Of a DNA stretch of 36,125 bases, positions 26,894 through 34,901 are shown one piece after another. Both the position numbers and the translations under genes were made by a program. Under the pieces are notes generated by a model. The model was not told the origin of the DNA. It did no database searches and saw nothing but the letters and a program-made list of their open reading frames with translations. Numbering within the stretch: the first letter of the stretch is position 1; every line of letters begins with the position of its first letter. Source of the stretch: Chromobacterium haemolyticum (GTDB lineage Bacteria > Pseudomonadota > Gammaproteobacteria > Burkholderiales > Chromobacteriaceae); the NCBI RefSeq assembly GCF_002081825.1, contig NZ_MUKU01000048.1, positions 1 through 36,125 on the forward strand. The letters run 5' to 3'.

Positions 26894-28087
26894 TCAGATA
26901 CCGGCCAGGTCGGCGGTATCCTTGGCGATCATCCACTCTTCGTTGGTAGCCATCACCAGCGCGGTGGTGCTGCCCGGCTGACTGATCACGCCGGTGTTGC
27001 CGCGCACGGCGCGCTCGTTGGCGGCCGCGTCCACGGCGAAGCCCAGCACCTTCATGTGGTTCAGGGTTTTTTCACGCAGCAGGCTGGAGTTTTCGCCGAT
27101 GCCGCCGGTGAACACCAGGGCGTCGATGCGATCCAGCGAGGTGGCCAGGCCGCCCAGCAGGCGGGCCAGACGGTGGGCAAACATGTCCAGCGCCAGTTGC
27201 GCGTCCACATTGCCTTCCGCCGCCGCCTCTTCCAGAGCGCGACAGTCGCTGGACACGCCGGAAATGCCCAGCAGGCCGCTCTGCTTGTTCAGCAGATTGT
27301 CGATGCCGTCCAGATCCAGGCCTTCCTTGCGGGCGATGAAAGTCACCGCGGCCGGGTCGATATCGCCGGAACGGGTGCCCATGATCAGGCCTTCCAGCGG
27401 GGTCATGCCCATGGTGGTGTCCATGCACTTGCCGTTCTTCACTGCGGAAGCGGAAGCGCCGTTGCCCAGGTGGGCGATCAGGATACCGTGATTAGCCGGG
27501 TCCAGCTTCAGCTCGGCCACGGTTTCGCCGGCGATGAAGCGGTGGCTGGTGCCGTGCATGCCGTAGCGGCGCACGCCGTATTCTTTGTAGAAGCGCTGCG
27601 GCACAGCGTACATATAGGCCGGTTTGGGCATGGTCTGATGGAAGGCGGTGTCGAACACCACCACCTGCGGCAACTTGGGGAAGGCTTTCTGCGCGGCGCG
27701 GATGCCCACCAGGTGGCCCGGGTTGTGCAGCGGCGCCAGCGCGCAGCATTCTTCGATGCCGGCCAGCACTTCGTCGGTGATCAGCGCGGACGCCTGGAAG
27801 CGCTCGCCGCCGTGAACGATGCGGTGGCCGATGGCGACCACGCTGTCCAGCCACTCATGCTCGCCCATGAAACGGGTCAGCGCTTCCATCGCCTCGGCGT
27901 GGCTGCCGCCGTTCAGCGACTCCGTCTTCTTGCCTTCCGCGGTTTTGAAAATGATGCGCGAATCCGCCAGGCCCAGGCACTCGGCCAGACCGGACAGCAG
28001 CGGCTCGCTGGAGCCCTTGGGCAGCAGCGCGAACTTCAGCGAGGAACTGCCACAGTTGATCACCAGAACTTCAGAAGATGTCGTCAT
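26894..28087 (-). CDS. ackA: Acetate kinase
   Basis: The protein has 397 residues, the usual family length. It begins EVLVINCGSSSLKFALLP, the first acetate-kinase signature. The second signature appears around MYAVPQRFYKEYGVRRYGMH and GTSHRF, and the ASKHA-fold motifs LIAHLGNGASASAV and VFTGGIGENSSLLRE are in place. It makes ATP and acetate from acetyl phosphate and ADP. The gene lies between pflA and pta, all on the minus strand. No good Shine-Dalgarno sequence precedes the ATG at 28087; the region upstream is AT-rich (GATATATTATG), so translation may be weak or start differently. Confidence 0.96.
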   Translation of the reverse strand: MTTSSEVLVINCGSSSLKFALLPKGSSEPLLSGLAECLGLADSRIIFKTAEGKKTESLNGGSHAEAMEALTRFMGEHEWLDSVVAIGHRIVHGGERFQASALITDEVLAGIEECCALAPLHNPGHLVGIRAAQKAFPKLPQVVVFDTAFHQTMPKPAYMYAVPQRFYKEYGVRRYGMHGTSHRFIAGETVAELKLDPANHGILIAHLGNGASASAVKNGKCMDTTMGMTPLEGLIMGTRSGDIDPAAVTFIARKEGLDLDGIDNLLNKQSGLLGISGVSSDCRALEEAAAEGNVDAQLALDMFAHRLARLLGGLATSLDRIDALVFTGGIGENSSLLREKTLNHMKVLGFAVDAAANERAVRGNTGVISQPGSTTALVMATNEEWMIAKDTADLAGI

Positions 28088-28120
28088 AATATATCAGCGA
28101 TTCATGATAGATAATTCGAT

Positions 28121-28151
28121 AAACAAGCAGCGCCGCTCCGGGCGACGCTGC
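28121..28151 (-). terminator. Probable terminator after pflA
   Basis: On the minus strand GCAGCGTCGC and GCGGCGCTGC arms flank CCGGA and are followed by TTGTTT. It lies between the pflA stop and the ackA start and suggests that ackA-pta has its own promoter, or that read-through is partial. Confidence 0.55.
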
Positions 28152-28179
28152 CAGCCAAAAACCACCGGCCGGAAGGCGT

Positions 28180-28971
28180 TCAAGTCACCTTCAAGCCTTT
28201 ACAGGAAAACAACTCGCGGGCACGTTTGACTTGCTCCGGCGTGGGAATCGGCGTATCCGCCAACTGATATTCCATGCCCAGCTTCTGCCACTTGTCCATG
28301 CCCAACTGATGGAAGGGCAACACCTCGACCCGCTCCACCACACTGCCCAGGCCGGCGACGAAATCCGCCAGCCTGCTGATGTCCTCGTCGCCGTCGGTCA
28401 AACCCGGCACCAGCACGTAACGCAGCCACATTTTCTTGCCCAGGCGTTGCAGGCGACGGGCAAAGTCCAGCGTCGGCTGCAAGGGCTGGCCGGTCAGCGC
28501 GTGATAGCGCTCCGGGTCCGAATGCTTGATGTCCAGCATCACCAGGTCCACCGCGTCGAACCACTCGTCGCTGACCCGCTCGTGCAAAAAGCCCTGGGTG
28601 TCCAAGGTCGTGTGCAGGCCGAAGCGGCGCTTGGCCTCGCGGAACAGCTCGCCCACGAAAGCGTCCTGCATCAGCGGCTCGCCGCCGGACACCGTCACGC
28701 CGCCGGCGAACTTCAAAAAGCGCGCATACGGCTCCAGTTCCGTCATCGCCTGCTCCACCGTGACCTGGCGGCCGTTGTGCAGCTTCCAGGTATCCGGGTT
28801 ATGGCAGTATAGGCAGCGGAACTGGCAGCCCGAGGTGAAGAAGACAAAGCGCATGCCAGGCCCATCCACCCCGGCCCCGCTCTCCGTGGAGTGCAGGTAA
28901 CCCACCACGGATTCGGGAGACATGGCGTGTTCTTGCGGGACCGTGTCCACGGCGGTTTGGGTATCTGGCAT
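28180..28971 (-). CDS. pflA: Pyruvate formate-lyase activating enzyme
   Basis: The protein has 263 residues. The start at 28971 has AGGAG 8-9 bp upstream; it gives about 16 extra N-terminal residues compared with E. coli PflA (246 aa), and Met17 is the alternative. Cys49, Cys53 and Cys56 in CQFRCLYC form the radical-SAM CxxxCxxC motif that holds a 4Fe-4S cluster. GGVTVSGGEPLMQ follows, then DLVMLDIKHSD and RYVLVPGLTD as in PflA. The enzyme puts a glycyl radical on pyruvate formate-lyase under anaerobic conditions. The expected partner pflB is not in the window. An FNR-type promoter is visible upstream. Confidence 0.92.
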   Translation of the reverse strand: MPDTQTAVDTVPQEHAMSPESVVGYLHSTESGAGVDGPGMRFVFFTSGCQFRCLYCHNPDTWKLHNGRQVTVEQAMTELEPYARFLKFAGGVTVSGGEPLMQDAFVGELFREAKRRFGLHTTLDTQGFLHERVSDEWFDAVDLVMLDIKHSDPERYHALTGQPLQPTLDFARRLQRLGKKMWLRYVLVPGLTDGDEDISRLADFVAGLGSVVERVEVLPFHQLGMDKWQKLGMEYQLADTPIPTPEQVKRARELFSCKGLKVT

Positions 28972-29094
28972 GCGTTTGTGCTCCTATGGCCGACACAGGC
29001 AAGCCCTTAACAGGCCGCCATTTAAAGCATAGTGCGCGGTTCCGAACGGGGGATATCCCCAAACGCCAGAGCCGAACACAAATGTTATTTTACG

Positions 29095-29142
29095 AACACA
29101 TTTTATATTCTAAAACGAAAATATGTGTTTGATACAGGTCAA
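29095..29142 (-). promoter_or_regulatory. FNR-type box and -10 ahead of pflA
   Basis: TTGATACAGGTCAA at 29129-29142 matches the FNR consensus at 9 of 10 positions. On the minus strand TATAAA at 29107-29102 can serve as -10, giving a start near 29095. The box centre then lies at about -40.5, the class II position. The leader to pflA would be about 125 nt. The rest of 28972-29390 holds no gene that I can support. Confidence 0.65.
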
Positions 29143-29306
29143 AAGCGTACATTGTGATGTGCGCACGCCACATTTCCCAGCACCCTCGCCCCGGCAAACC
29201 CTTGATTTACGTGGAGTTCTAGTTAAAACAGTCGTTAGTTTTACCTTGCACTGCAATATTTTCGCTCGTTCGCGAACATCCTCATAACACGCCAGCAGCA
29301 TAAACC

Positions 29307-29354
29307 CGGCCCCGCAAGCAGCCCTGTCCAGTGACGGGCGCGCCTGCGGGGCCG
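29307..29354 (-). terminator. Hairpin after the GntR gene
   Basis: CGGCCCCGCA and TGCGGGGCCG pair perfectly around a 28-base loop, 37 bp beyond the stop codon of the regulator. The T-run is poor (GGTTTATG), so its strength is uncertain. Confidence 0.5.
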
Positions 29355-29390
29355 GAGCCGTTCAGCCATGCGGGTCAATGCGCTGGCGGC

Positions 29391-30119
29391 TTAGCCGGAG
29401 ATATCCCGCCTTACCCGTCGCAAATGCTGCTCAACGTAAAAGGCCGCGGCATCCTCATCGCCGATGACGATGGATTCGTAAATCAGCTGATGCTCCGCAA
29501 CGTACAAGCTAATACGCTCCTCGTCGTAGATGCCATCGTCGCGCAAGCGCTGCCATAGCGGCTGCGCCATGGCTTTGGCCACCTCATCCGCAATGCGCAC
29601 CATCAACGCATCGCCTGTCATCACGGCAAGTTGCCGATGGAACAAGCGGTCGCTTTCGCTCCAGAGCACTTGCTGCGCCGGGATGTCTATGTTTTTGACC
29701 CCCTTCATTTGCGCCAGGTAATACTCCGCCCTTTCATCACGCTGGCCTTTTCTGGCCGCCATGCGGGCAATGGCCGGCTCTAGTATCAACCGAACTTCCA
29801 GCGTCGATATCGGACTGTCGTCCGCCTGCCCGCGCTCGTTTTCGGGCACGGCTTGCTGCAGCCGTTGCAGGGCATCCCGGCAAACATAGGTGCCCGATCC
29901 GCGGCGGGTCATCACCAGCTGCTGATTCTGCAAAGCGCCAATGGCCTCCCTCACGGCAGGCCGGCTCACGCGGTAGCGGGTGGCAAGGTCTCTTTCCGAG
30001 GGCAGGCGCGACTCAGGAGGAAACTCCCCGCCAACAATGCCGTTGCGGATCTGCTCAGCAAGCTGCTCATAGATGGGAAGCGGCTGAAAGTGGCTCTGTT
30101 CCAGTGTACTGGCATCCAT
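29391..30119 (-). CDS. GntR family regulator, FadR/FCD subgroup
   Basis: The protein has 242 residues from the ATG at 30119. A GTG at 30170 could add 17 residues, but it would place the palindromic operator candidates inside the gene, and GGGGTAA precedes the ATG. A winged-helix domain (about 10-80) has PIYEQLAEQIRNGIV, LPSERDLATRYRVSRPAVRE and GSGTYV. The C-terminal FCD domain (about 95-235) has EVRLILEPAIARMAA, an acidic/His region DRLFHRQLA and EHQLIYESIVIGD, with the usual metal-binding Asp and His positions. FCD regulators bind small acids. Divergence from the hydroxyproline genes suggests it is their repressor, responding to a hydroxyproline or Pyr2C-type ligand. Confidence 0.88.
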   Translation of the reverse strand: MDASTLEQSHFQPLPIYEQLAEQIRNGIVGGEFPPESRLPSERDLATRYRVSRPAVREAIGALQNQQLVMTRRGSGTYVCRDALQRLQQAVPENERGQADDSPISTLEVRLILEPAIARMAARKGQRDERAEYYLAQMKGVKNIDIPAQQVLWSESDRLFHRQLAVMTGDALMVRIADEVAKAMAQPLWQRLRDDGIYDEERISLYVAEHQLIYESIVIGDEDAAAFYVEQHLRRVRRDISG

Positions 30120-30134
30120 TCTGGTTACCCCAAA

Positions 30135-30267
30135 ACCAATTTGTTGTGTATTGGTGACAATTGCGACCACGTCTCCGCCGCCGCAGCAGAAACCCTTGTG
30201 ACGCCACCTCTAAATTGGTAATTTATAAAACAAGTTAACGATATAACAAGGCAATTTTAAGACCAAT
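30135..30267. promoter_or_regulatory. ACCAAT/ATTGGT operator candidates between gntR and the hydroxyproline genes
   Basis: ACCAAT (30135-30140) and ATTGGT (30150-30155) form a perfect inverted repeat spaced by 9 bp, just upstream of the GntR start. Two more half-sites, ATTGGT (30214-30219) and ACCAAT (30262-30267), lie nearer the divergent gene. The sequence between them is strongly AT-rich, as expected for promoters. FCD regulators often bind TTGGT/ACCAA-type palindromes. Confidence 0.55.
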
Positions 30268-30346
30268 TCTATTGATCTCGGCAGAAACCCCAAGGACAAA
30301 CCGCGGATTTGGTCTGAATTTTGCCACTTATCGACAAAGGCGCACC

Positions 30347-31258
30347 ATGTCCCTCCCCGTACTGCCCGCCTCCGCAACCAAGAGCTTGTTGCCGATTGCC
30401 GATCTTTGCCAGGCCCTATCCCTTGCCGCCGCCGAGTATACGGCTGGGCGGATCGTCAGCCCTGAGCGGCAGGTGCTGCCCTTGCGGGGCGACGCCGTGC
30501 TGCTGTCCATGCCGGCCAGCGCGAACGATATCGGCATTCACAAACTGGTCAACGTGTGCCCGGACAACCTCAAGCAGGGCCTCCCCACCATCCATGGCAT
30601 CGTCAGCGTGTACGACGCCCTCACCGGCCAGCCGCTGCTGATTCTTGACGGCCCCACGGTGACCGCCCAGCGCACCGCCGCCATTTCCATGTTGGCGATC
30701 AACAGCCTCTACCCCGGCAGGCCGGCCACCATCGCCCTGATAGGCACCGGCACGCAGGCCGTCGGCCATCTGGAAGCCATTGCGGAGTTGTTCCCGGACA
30801 TCCGCGTGGATGTGCATGGCCGGGAAATGGCGGACAGCGCCGAGTTCTGCCGCCGGCACGCCCCCCTTCCCTTAGCGCTACGGCCATGCCGCGGCCGCGT
30901 AGCGGACGATGTCGGCGTGGTGATCACACTGACCACCAGCAAAGCGCCGATCTACCACGAGGACGCCCGCAGCAATCGGCTATTGGTGGGAGTGGGAGCG
31001 TTTCGTCCGGACATGGCCGAAATCGGGCCGGCCGCTATCGCCGGCAGCCAGCTGTTCTCTGACGACCCTGTCGGAGCGCGACATGAAGCGGGAGACCTGA
31101 TCCAGGCGGGCGTGGACTGGAACACCGTGCAGTCCTTGGCGGAAGCGATAGCGGGACGCTACGACGCCAAGCGCCCGCGCCTGTTCAAGAGCGTGGGCAC
31201 CGCGGCCTGGGATTTGGCGGCGGCGCGCTGCGCGCTGGCCAATTGGAAGGCCGTCTAA
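30347..31258 (+). CDS. Delta1-pyrroline-2-carboxylate reductase (ornithine cyclodeaminase family)
   Basis: The protein has 303 residues. The start at 30347 (MSLPVLPASA) has AAAGG 6 bp upstream. The fold is that of ornithine cyclodeaminase and mu-crystallin: an N-terminal substrate domain with VNVCPDNLKQGLPTIHG, and a Rossmann domain with IALIGTGTQAVGHLEAIA for NAD(P)H. Among known relatives, the LhpI type reduces Pyr2C to L-proline. The next gene encodes an enzyme that makes Pyr2C from trans-3-hydroxy-L-proline, so this role is the best fit. Cyclodeaminase activity is the alternative. The gap to the next gene is 89 bp, and the two are probably cotranscribed. Confidence 0.85.
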   Translation: MSLPVLPASATKSLLPIADLCQALSLAAAEYTAGRIVSPERQVLPLRGDAVLLSMPASANDIGIHKLVNVCPDNLKQGLPTIHGIVSVYDALTGQPLLILDGPTVTAQRTAAISMLAINSLYPGRPATIALIGTGTQAVGHLEAIAELFPDIRVDVHGREMADSAEFCRRHAPLPLALRPCRGRVADDVGVVITLTTSKAPIYHEDARSNRLLVGVGAFRPDMAEIGPAAIAGSQLFSDDPVGARHEAGDLIQAGVDWNTVQSLAEAIAGRYDAKRPRLFKSVGTAAWDLAAARCALANWKAV

Positions 31259-31347
31259 CCGGGCGGCAGCGTCCAGTTAAAACCGCGCAGCGTACCTGAG
31301 CCAAGGCGAGCCAGTGCGCCTCGTGACCAACAGAGGGAGTGAACAAT

Positions 31348-32364
31348 ATGAATCCATTGCCTGCGGATTTTGTCATCGAGACCGTGGAAATGCACACCGG
31401 CGGCGAACCGGTGCGCATCGTGCTCAACCTTAGCGACAGGATTCAAGGAGCGGACATCCTCGCCAAACGCCGTTTCATGAGCGAGCGCCTGGACCCTGTG
31501 CGCCGCCTGCTCATGCATGAGCCACGAGGCCATTACGATATGTATGGCGCGGTGCTGGTGCAGCCCTCCATGCCAAACGCGGACCTCGCCGTGCTGTTCA
31601 CCCACAACGAAGGCTATAGCACCATGTGCGGGCATGCCGTGATCGCCCTGGCCCGCTTTGCGGTGGATAGCGGCAAAGTGCCCGCCGTGGCGCCGCTGAC
31701 GCGGGTGGGCATCGAATGCCCATGCGGCCTGGTGGAAGCCTTGGTGGAAATCCAGAACGGCAAGGCCGGCGCCGTGCAATTCGAGAGCGTGCCCGCCTTC
31801 GCCTTTGCCCTGGACCTGCCCGTCAGCGTGCCGGGCATAGGAGAAATCGCCGTCGATATCGGCTACGGCGGCGCCTTCTATGCCGTCGTCTCCGCCGAAA
31901 AGCTGGGCGTATCGCTGGCTGGCCCCCTGCGCGAACTGGTGGACGCCGCCACCGCCCTCACCCAGGCGGTGCGCGACGCCATCGCGGTGCGCCACCCCAT
32001 CGCCGACGACCTGAGCTTCTTGTACGGCAGCATCCTCACCGATGGCCGCGACCAGGCCGCCGATGGCGGCAGCCGCAATGTCTGCGTCTTTGCCGATGCC
32101 GAAGTCGATCGCAGCCCCACCGGCTCCGGCGTCACCGCGCGCATGGCCATCCGTCACGCCAAGGGGCTGGTTGCGCCTGGGGAAACCTGTGAATTCGAAA
32201 GCCTGACCGGAGCGCTGTTCAGCGGCACGGTGGTCCGCCAGGCCCAACTGCCGGGCCATGACGCGGTGACGGTGCGCGTGGCCGGACGCGCCCACTACAG
32301 CGGCAAAGCCAGTTGGTCATTGGAGCCTGACGACTTGATTGGCCGGGGCTTCCTGCTGCATTGA
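31348..32364 (+). CDS. Trans-3-hydroxy-L-proline dehydratase (proline racemase family)
   Basis: The protein has 338 residues. The ATG at 31348 is preferred to the GTG at 31339, which lies almost on top of the AGAGGGA ribosome-binding site. The first catalytic residue is Cys94 in TMCGHAV. The second position is Thr258 in DRSPTGSG, where proline racemase and 4-hydroxyproline epimerase have Cys. The Cys/Thr pair is the known mark of trans-3-hydroxy-L-proline dehydratase, which removes water to give Pyr2C. The reductase encoded just upstream would convert this to proline. MHTGGEPVRIV and the GGSRNVCVFADAEVDRSP region are the usual family motifs. Proteins of this size are soluble and cytoplasmic. 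Confidence 0.88.
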   Translation: MNPLPADFVIETVEMHTGGEPVRIVLNLSDRIQGADILAKRRFMSERLDPVRRLLMHEPRGHYDMYGAVLVQPSMPNADLAVLFTHNEGYSTMCGHAVIALARFAVDSGKVPAVAPLTRVGIECPCGLVEALVEIQNGKAGAVQFESVPAFAFALDLPVSVPGIGEIAVDIGYGGAFYAVVSAEKLGVSLAGPLRELVDAATALTQAVRDAIAVRHPIADDLSFLYGSILTDGRDQAADGGSRNVCVFADAEVDRSPTGSGVTARMAIRHAKGLVAPGETCEFESLTGALFSGTVVRQAQLPGHDAVTVRVAGRAHYSGKASWSLEPDDLIGRGFLLH

Positions 32365-32443
32365 ACGCTTGCATGGCGGCACCCCAGCCGTGAAAACGAT
32401 GGCGCGGCCAGCCATCAAACCGAGCAGCGCAAAGGAGACACGC

Positions 32444-33586
32444 ATGAAACAGCAGCATTCTCGCAGCCTGATCGCCCTATTGGTTCTTGGTGGCACGATG
32501 CCCCCCTTCCTCACCCCCGCTCATGCCGACACCGTGGTGAAAATAGGTTTCTCCTCACCCTTGTCCGGCCCGCAATCCCACTACGGCAAGGACAATGAGA
32601 ACGGAGCCAAACTGGCGATCAACGAGCTGAACGCCAAGCCCATCACCCTAGGCGGCCAAAAAGTGAAGTTCGAACTGCGGTCCGAAGACGACCAGGCGGA
32701 CCCGCGAGCCGGCACGCAAGCCGCTCAACGCCTGATGGATGCCGGCGTCAAAGCGGTGATCGGCCACTTCAACTCCGGCGTCACCATTCCCGCCTCGCGC
32801 CTCTACGCCAAGGCCGGCGTCCCGCAACTCTCGGTCTCCACCAACCCGGCCTACACCGCCGCCGGCTACAAAACCGCCTTCCGTCTGGTGGGCAGCGACA
32901 GCCAGGTGGGCGGCGCGCTGGGCCGCTATGCGGTACAGCAGCTCAAGGCGCAGCGCATCGCGGTCATCGACGATCGCACCGCTTACGGCCAGGGCATTGC
33001 CGACGAATTCATCAAATCCATCGCCGGCCTGGGCAAGCCGCCGTTCAAGCGTGAATACACCCATGACAAGGCCACCGATTTCAGCGCCATCCTGACCGCG
33101 CTGAAAGCGCAGCAACCGGACATCGTGTTCTACGGCGGCGCGGACGCCCAAGCCGCTCCGATGGCGCGCCAGATGAAGCGCCTGGGCATGAGCGCCACCT
33201 TGATGGGCGGCGACATGCTGAGCACCGAGACCTTTATCAAACTGGCCGGCGCCAATGCGGCGGGCCACATCTCCGCCGTACCCGGCGGGCCGCTGGAAGC
33301 GCGCCCGGCAGGCAAGGCATTTCAAGCGCGCTACCAAGCCAGCTACCAGCAAAACGTCGTCCTGTTCGCCCCGCACTTCTACGACGCAGTCATAATGGTG
33401 GCCGACGCCATGAAGCGCGCCAACTCGTCGGAACCGGCCAAATACCTGCCGCTGCTGGCCCAAACCCGCTACCAGGGCGTCAGCGCCGACTTCAGCTTCG
33501 ACGCCAAGGGCAATCTGAAGCAAGCGCCGGTGACGATCTCCGCGGTGGAAGGCAATACCTGGAAGGTGCGGTCCGTGGTGCAGTAA
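32444..33586 (+). CDS. Periplasmic amino-acid-binding protein (LivK type)
   Basis: The protein has 380 residues. The start at 32444 has AAAGGAGA 7 bp upstream. A signal peptide (MKQQHSRSLIALLVLGG...) ends at AHA-DT. The mature protein is a type I periplasmic binding fold: VVKIGFSSPLSGPQSHYGKD, VIGHFNSGVTIPASRLYAKA, RIAVIDDRTAYGQGIADEF and DIVFYGGADAQ are all typical of branched-chain amino-acid binding proteins. In this context the ligand is probably a hydroxyproline or proline. No permease or ATPase genes follow, so it must use transport subunits encoded elsewhere. The stop codon TAA is immediately followed by the inverted repeat of a MITE. Confidence 0.88.
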   Translation: MKQQHSRSLIALLVLGGTMPPFLTPAHADTVVKIGFSSPLSGPQSHYGKDNENGAKLAINELNAKPITLGGQKVKFELRSEDDQADPRAGTQAAQRLMDAGVKAVIGHFNSGVTIPASRLYAKAGVPQLSVSTNPAYTAAGYKTAFRLVGSDSQVGGALGRYAVQQLKAQRIAVIDDRTAYGQGIADEFIKSIAGLGKPPFKREYTHDKATDFSAILTALKAQQPDIVFYGGADAQAAPMARQMKRLGMSATLMGGDMLSTETFIKLAGANAAGHISAVPGGPLEARPAGKAFQARYQASYQQNVVLFAPHFYDAVIMVADAMKRANSSEPAKYLPLLAQTRYQGVSADFSFDAKGNLKQAPVTISAVEGNTWKVRSVVQ

Positions 33587-33951
33587 GAACCGGTCTACGA
33601 TCTTTCCGAGTGATGGCTCCAAGACATTGAATCCGCTGCGCGGATGATGATTTTCATTGCCGGGGCTGCCCGGCGAGCAGGGAGGAGATATTTGCTTGGC
33701 CAAATATCCCCTCCACCCCTAAAGGCCACCCTGCAAGCCAGGCCTACGGCTTCCCGCCGGTTCCCGTCAGGTCCGAGGCGCGGCTGAACTCGCAGCGCGC
33801 TACCGTCGCGCTGCTCGAACAGGCAGCCGCTTAAGACCTCGGACCTGCCACCCGACGGCTGGCTTGAAGGGACCCGGGGCGCGTCGGATACGCGGCTTCC
33901 TGTGCCCCAAACCGTGTTTCAAAGCACAGACAAAAGATCGTAAACAGACTC
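33587..33951. mobile_element. 365-bp MITE placed directly after a stop codon
   Basis: It starts GAACCGGTCTACGATCTTT and ends AAAGATCGTAAACAGACTC. The left flank is TAA, the stop codon of the binding-protein gene; the right flank is TGA, one base different. It carries the same core as 22361-22730, with the long hairpin at 33681-33714 (one A-C mismatch in a 14-bp stem). A second element end begins directly after the right flank. No transposase is encoded. Confidence 0.8.
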
Positions 33952-33954
33952 TGA

Positions 33955-34020
33955 GAACCTGCTTACGATCTGCTGCGCGTCAGCGATACCGCCTTGCCTC
34001 AGGCGCTCTGCGCGGTTGTG
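33955..34020. repeat. Left end of a further MITE, right end missing
   Basis: GAACCTGCTTACGATCTGCT and the following bases match the left end of the 68-bp element at 7310. It directly abuts the TGA flank of the preceding element. No right end was found before the M24 peptidase gene, so it is probably truncated. Confidence 0.5.
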
Positions 34021-34081
34021 TTAGCCGTTCACAGTTCGCCCGCGTCGCGGACGCAAACCCCGGCCAAACGCCAAAGCTGGC

Positions 34082-34100
34082 GGGCGGCTCGCCGCCGCCC
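34082..34100. terminator. GC hairpin past the M24 peptidase gene
   Basis: GGGCGGC and GCCGCCC pair with a short loop, 9 bp beyond the stop codon of the minus-strand gene. A GCTTT run follows on the minus strand. This is a modest terminator candidate. Confidence 0.35.
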
Positions 34101-34108
34101 GTCATGGA

Positions 34109-34783
34109 TCAGGACTCGCTCACCAGCAAGTCCTCATAGAAAGCGCCGAATTCGCCGGACGGATCGGCAATCTGGATTTCCAGAATCCACAAACCGGCGT
34201 TCGGGCATTGGGCGAAGTCGCCCAGGCTGCCGGCCTTGTAAATGGAGTGCGGAAAGTCCGACACCCGGTGGCCCTTGATGTCCAGGTTCAGCCGCCAGCC
34301 CATTGCCTCGGCGCGCTCCGCCGCGTACTGGTACAAGGCCGGGCCGGCCAGGCGCTCGCGCCGCCACTTATTCGCCACCTCCTGCCACAACTGGCGCGCC
34401 GCCTCGGCACAGGCCTGCTTGCGCGCATTGTCGCCAGTGGTGAAGGTATCGCCGGCGTCGCCCTCGTGGCCGTCCCAGACAATGCCCAGATCAATGAAAA
34501 AGATATCGTCGTCCAGCAGCACATTGTCCGGGTCGATCTGCTGCTTGAAGATTTTCAGCGTGCTGCGGCCAAAGCGGACGATGATGCCGTGCCAGATGCG
34601 GTCCATGCCCATGCTTTCCAGCTCCGCCTTGGCCAAATCCTTGGCCTGCTGTTCGGTCATGCCGGGGCGGATCTGCGCGGCGATGCGCCGTACCGCCGCC
34701 ATGGTTTTGTCGCGGGCGGCGATCATTTTGTCTAGGGAGAAAGCGCTGCCCACCGCTTCCGGAGGGAGAGAGACTGAGGTCAT
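34109..34783 (-). CDS. M24 family metallopeptidase (aminopeptidase fold)
   Basis: The protein has 224 residues from the ATG at 34783. A longer frame reaches 34990, but its first 69 residues would be read from repeat sequence and the intergenic region, so it is rejected. The pita-bread fold is seen in FFIDLGIVWDGHEGDAGDTF, with Asp98 and a second Asp near 109-112 as metal ligands, His in IKGHRVSDFPHS, and Glu in LEIQI and FYEDLL. All five metal ligands of methionine aminopeptidase-type enzymes have candidates. The protein is short, and the N-terminal IRPGMTEQQAKDLA resembles the Xaa-Pro dipeptidase group. The substrate is unknown; the typical MetAP signature is not complete, so it may not be the housekeeping enzyme. 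Confidence 0.82.
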   Translation of the reverse strand: MTSVSLPPEAVGSAFSLDKMIAARDKTMAAVRRIAAQIRPGMTEQQAKDLAKAELESMGMDRIWHGIIVRFGRSTLKIFKQQIDPDNVLLDDDIFFIDLGIVWDGHEGDAGDTFTTGDNARKQACAEAARQLWQEVANKWRRERLAGPALYQYAAERAEAMGWRLNLDIKGHRVSDFPHSIYKAGSLGDFAQCPNAGLWILEIQIADPSGEFGAFYEDLLVSES

Positions 34784-34901
34784 AAGGAATGCCCTATCTT
34801 GAGGAAAAGACAAAGAGACGAATGGGCAAAGGATTATACCGCAGCGTCGCGGAATCATGACATTCAAATCACAAACCAAATCAGCCCGCCTGCCTCTGCA
34901 A

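Noticed and set aside
24793-26949. A 718-residue open frame on the plus strand opposite pta
   Set aside because: It is the mirror of a highly conserved, codon-biased gene in GC-rich DNA. Its product is His/Gln/Arg-rich with no domain. The same applies to the long antisense frames opposite nrdJ, DUF748, glutamine synthetase and the chemoreceptors.
29150-29175. CRP site near the pflA promoter
   Set aside because: Only one half (TGTGATG) fits; the other half is poor.
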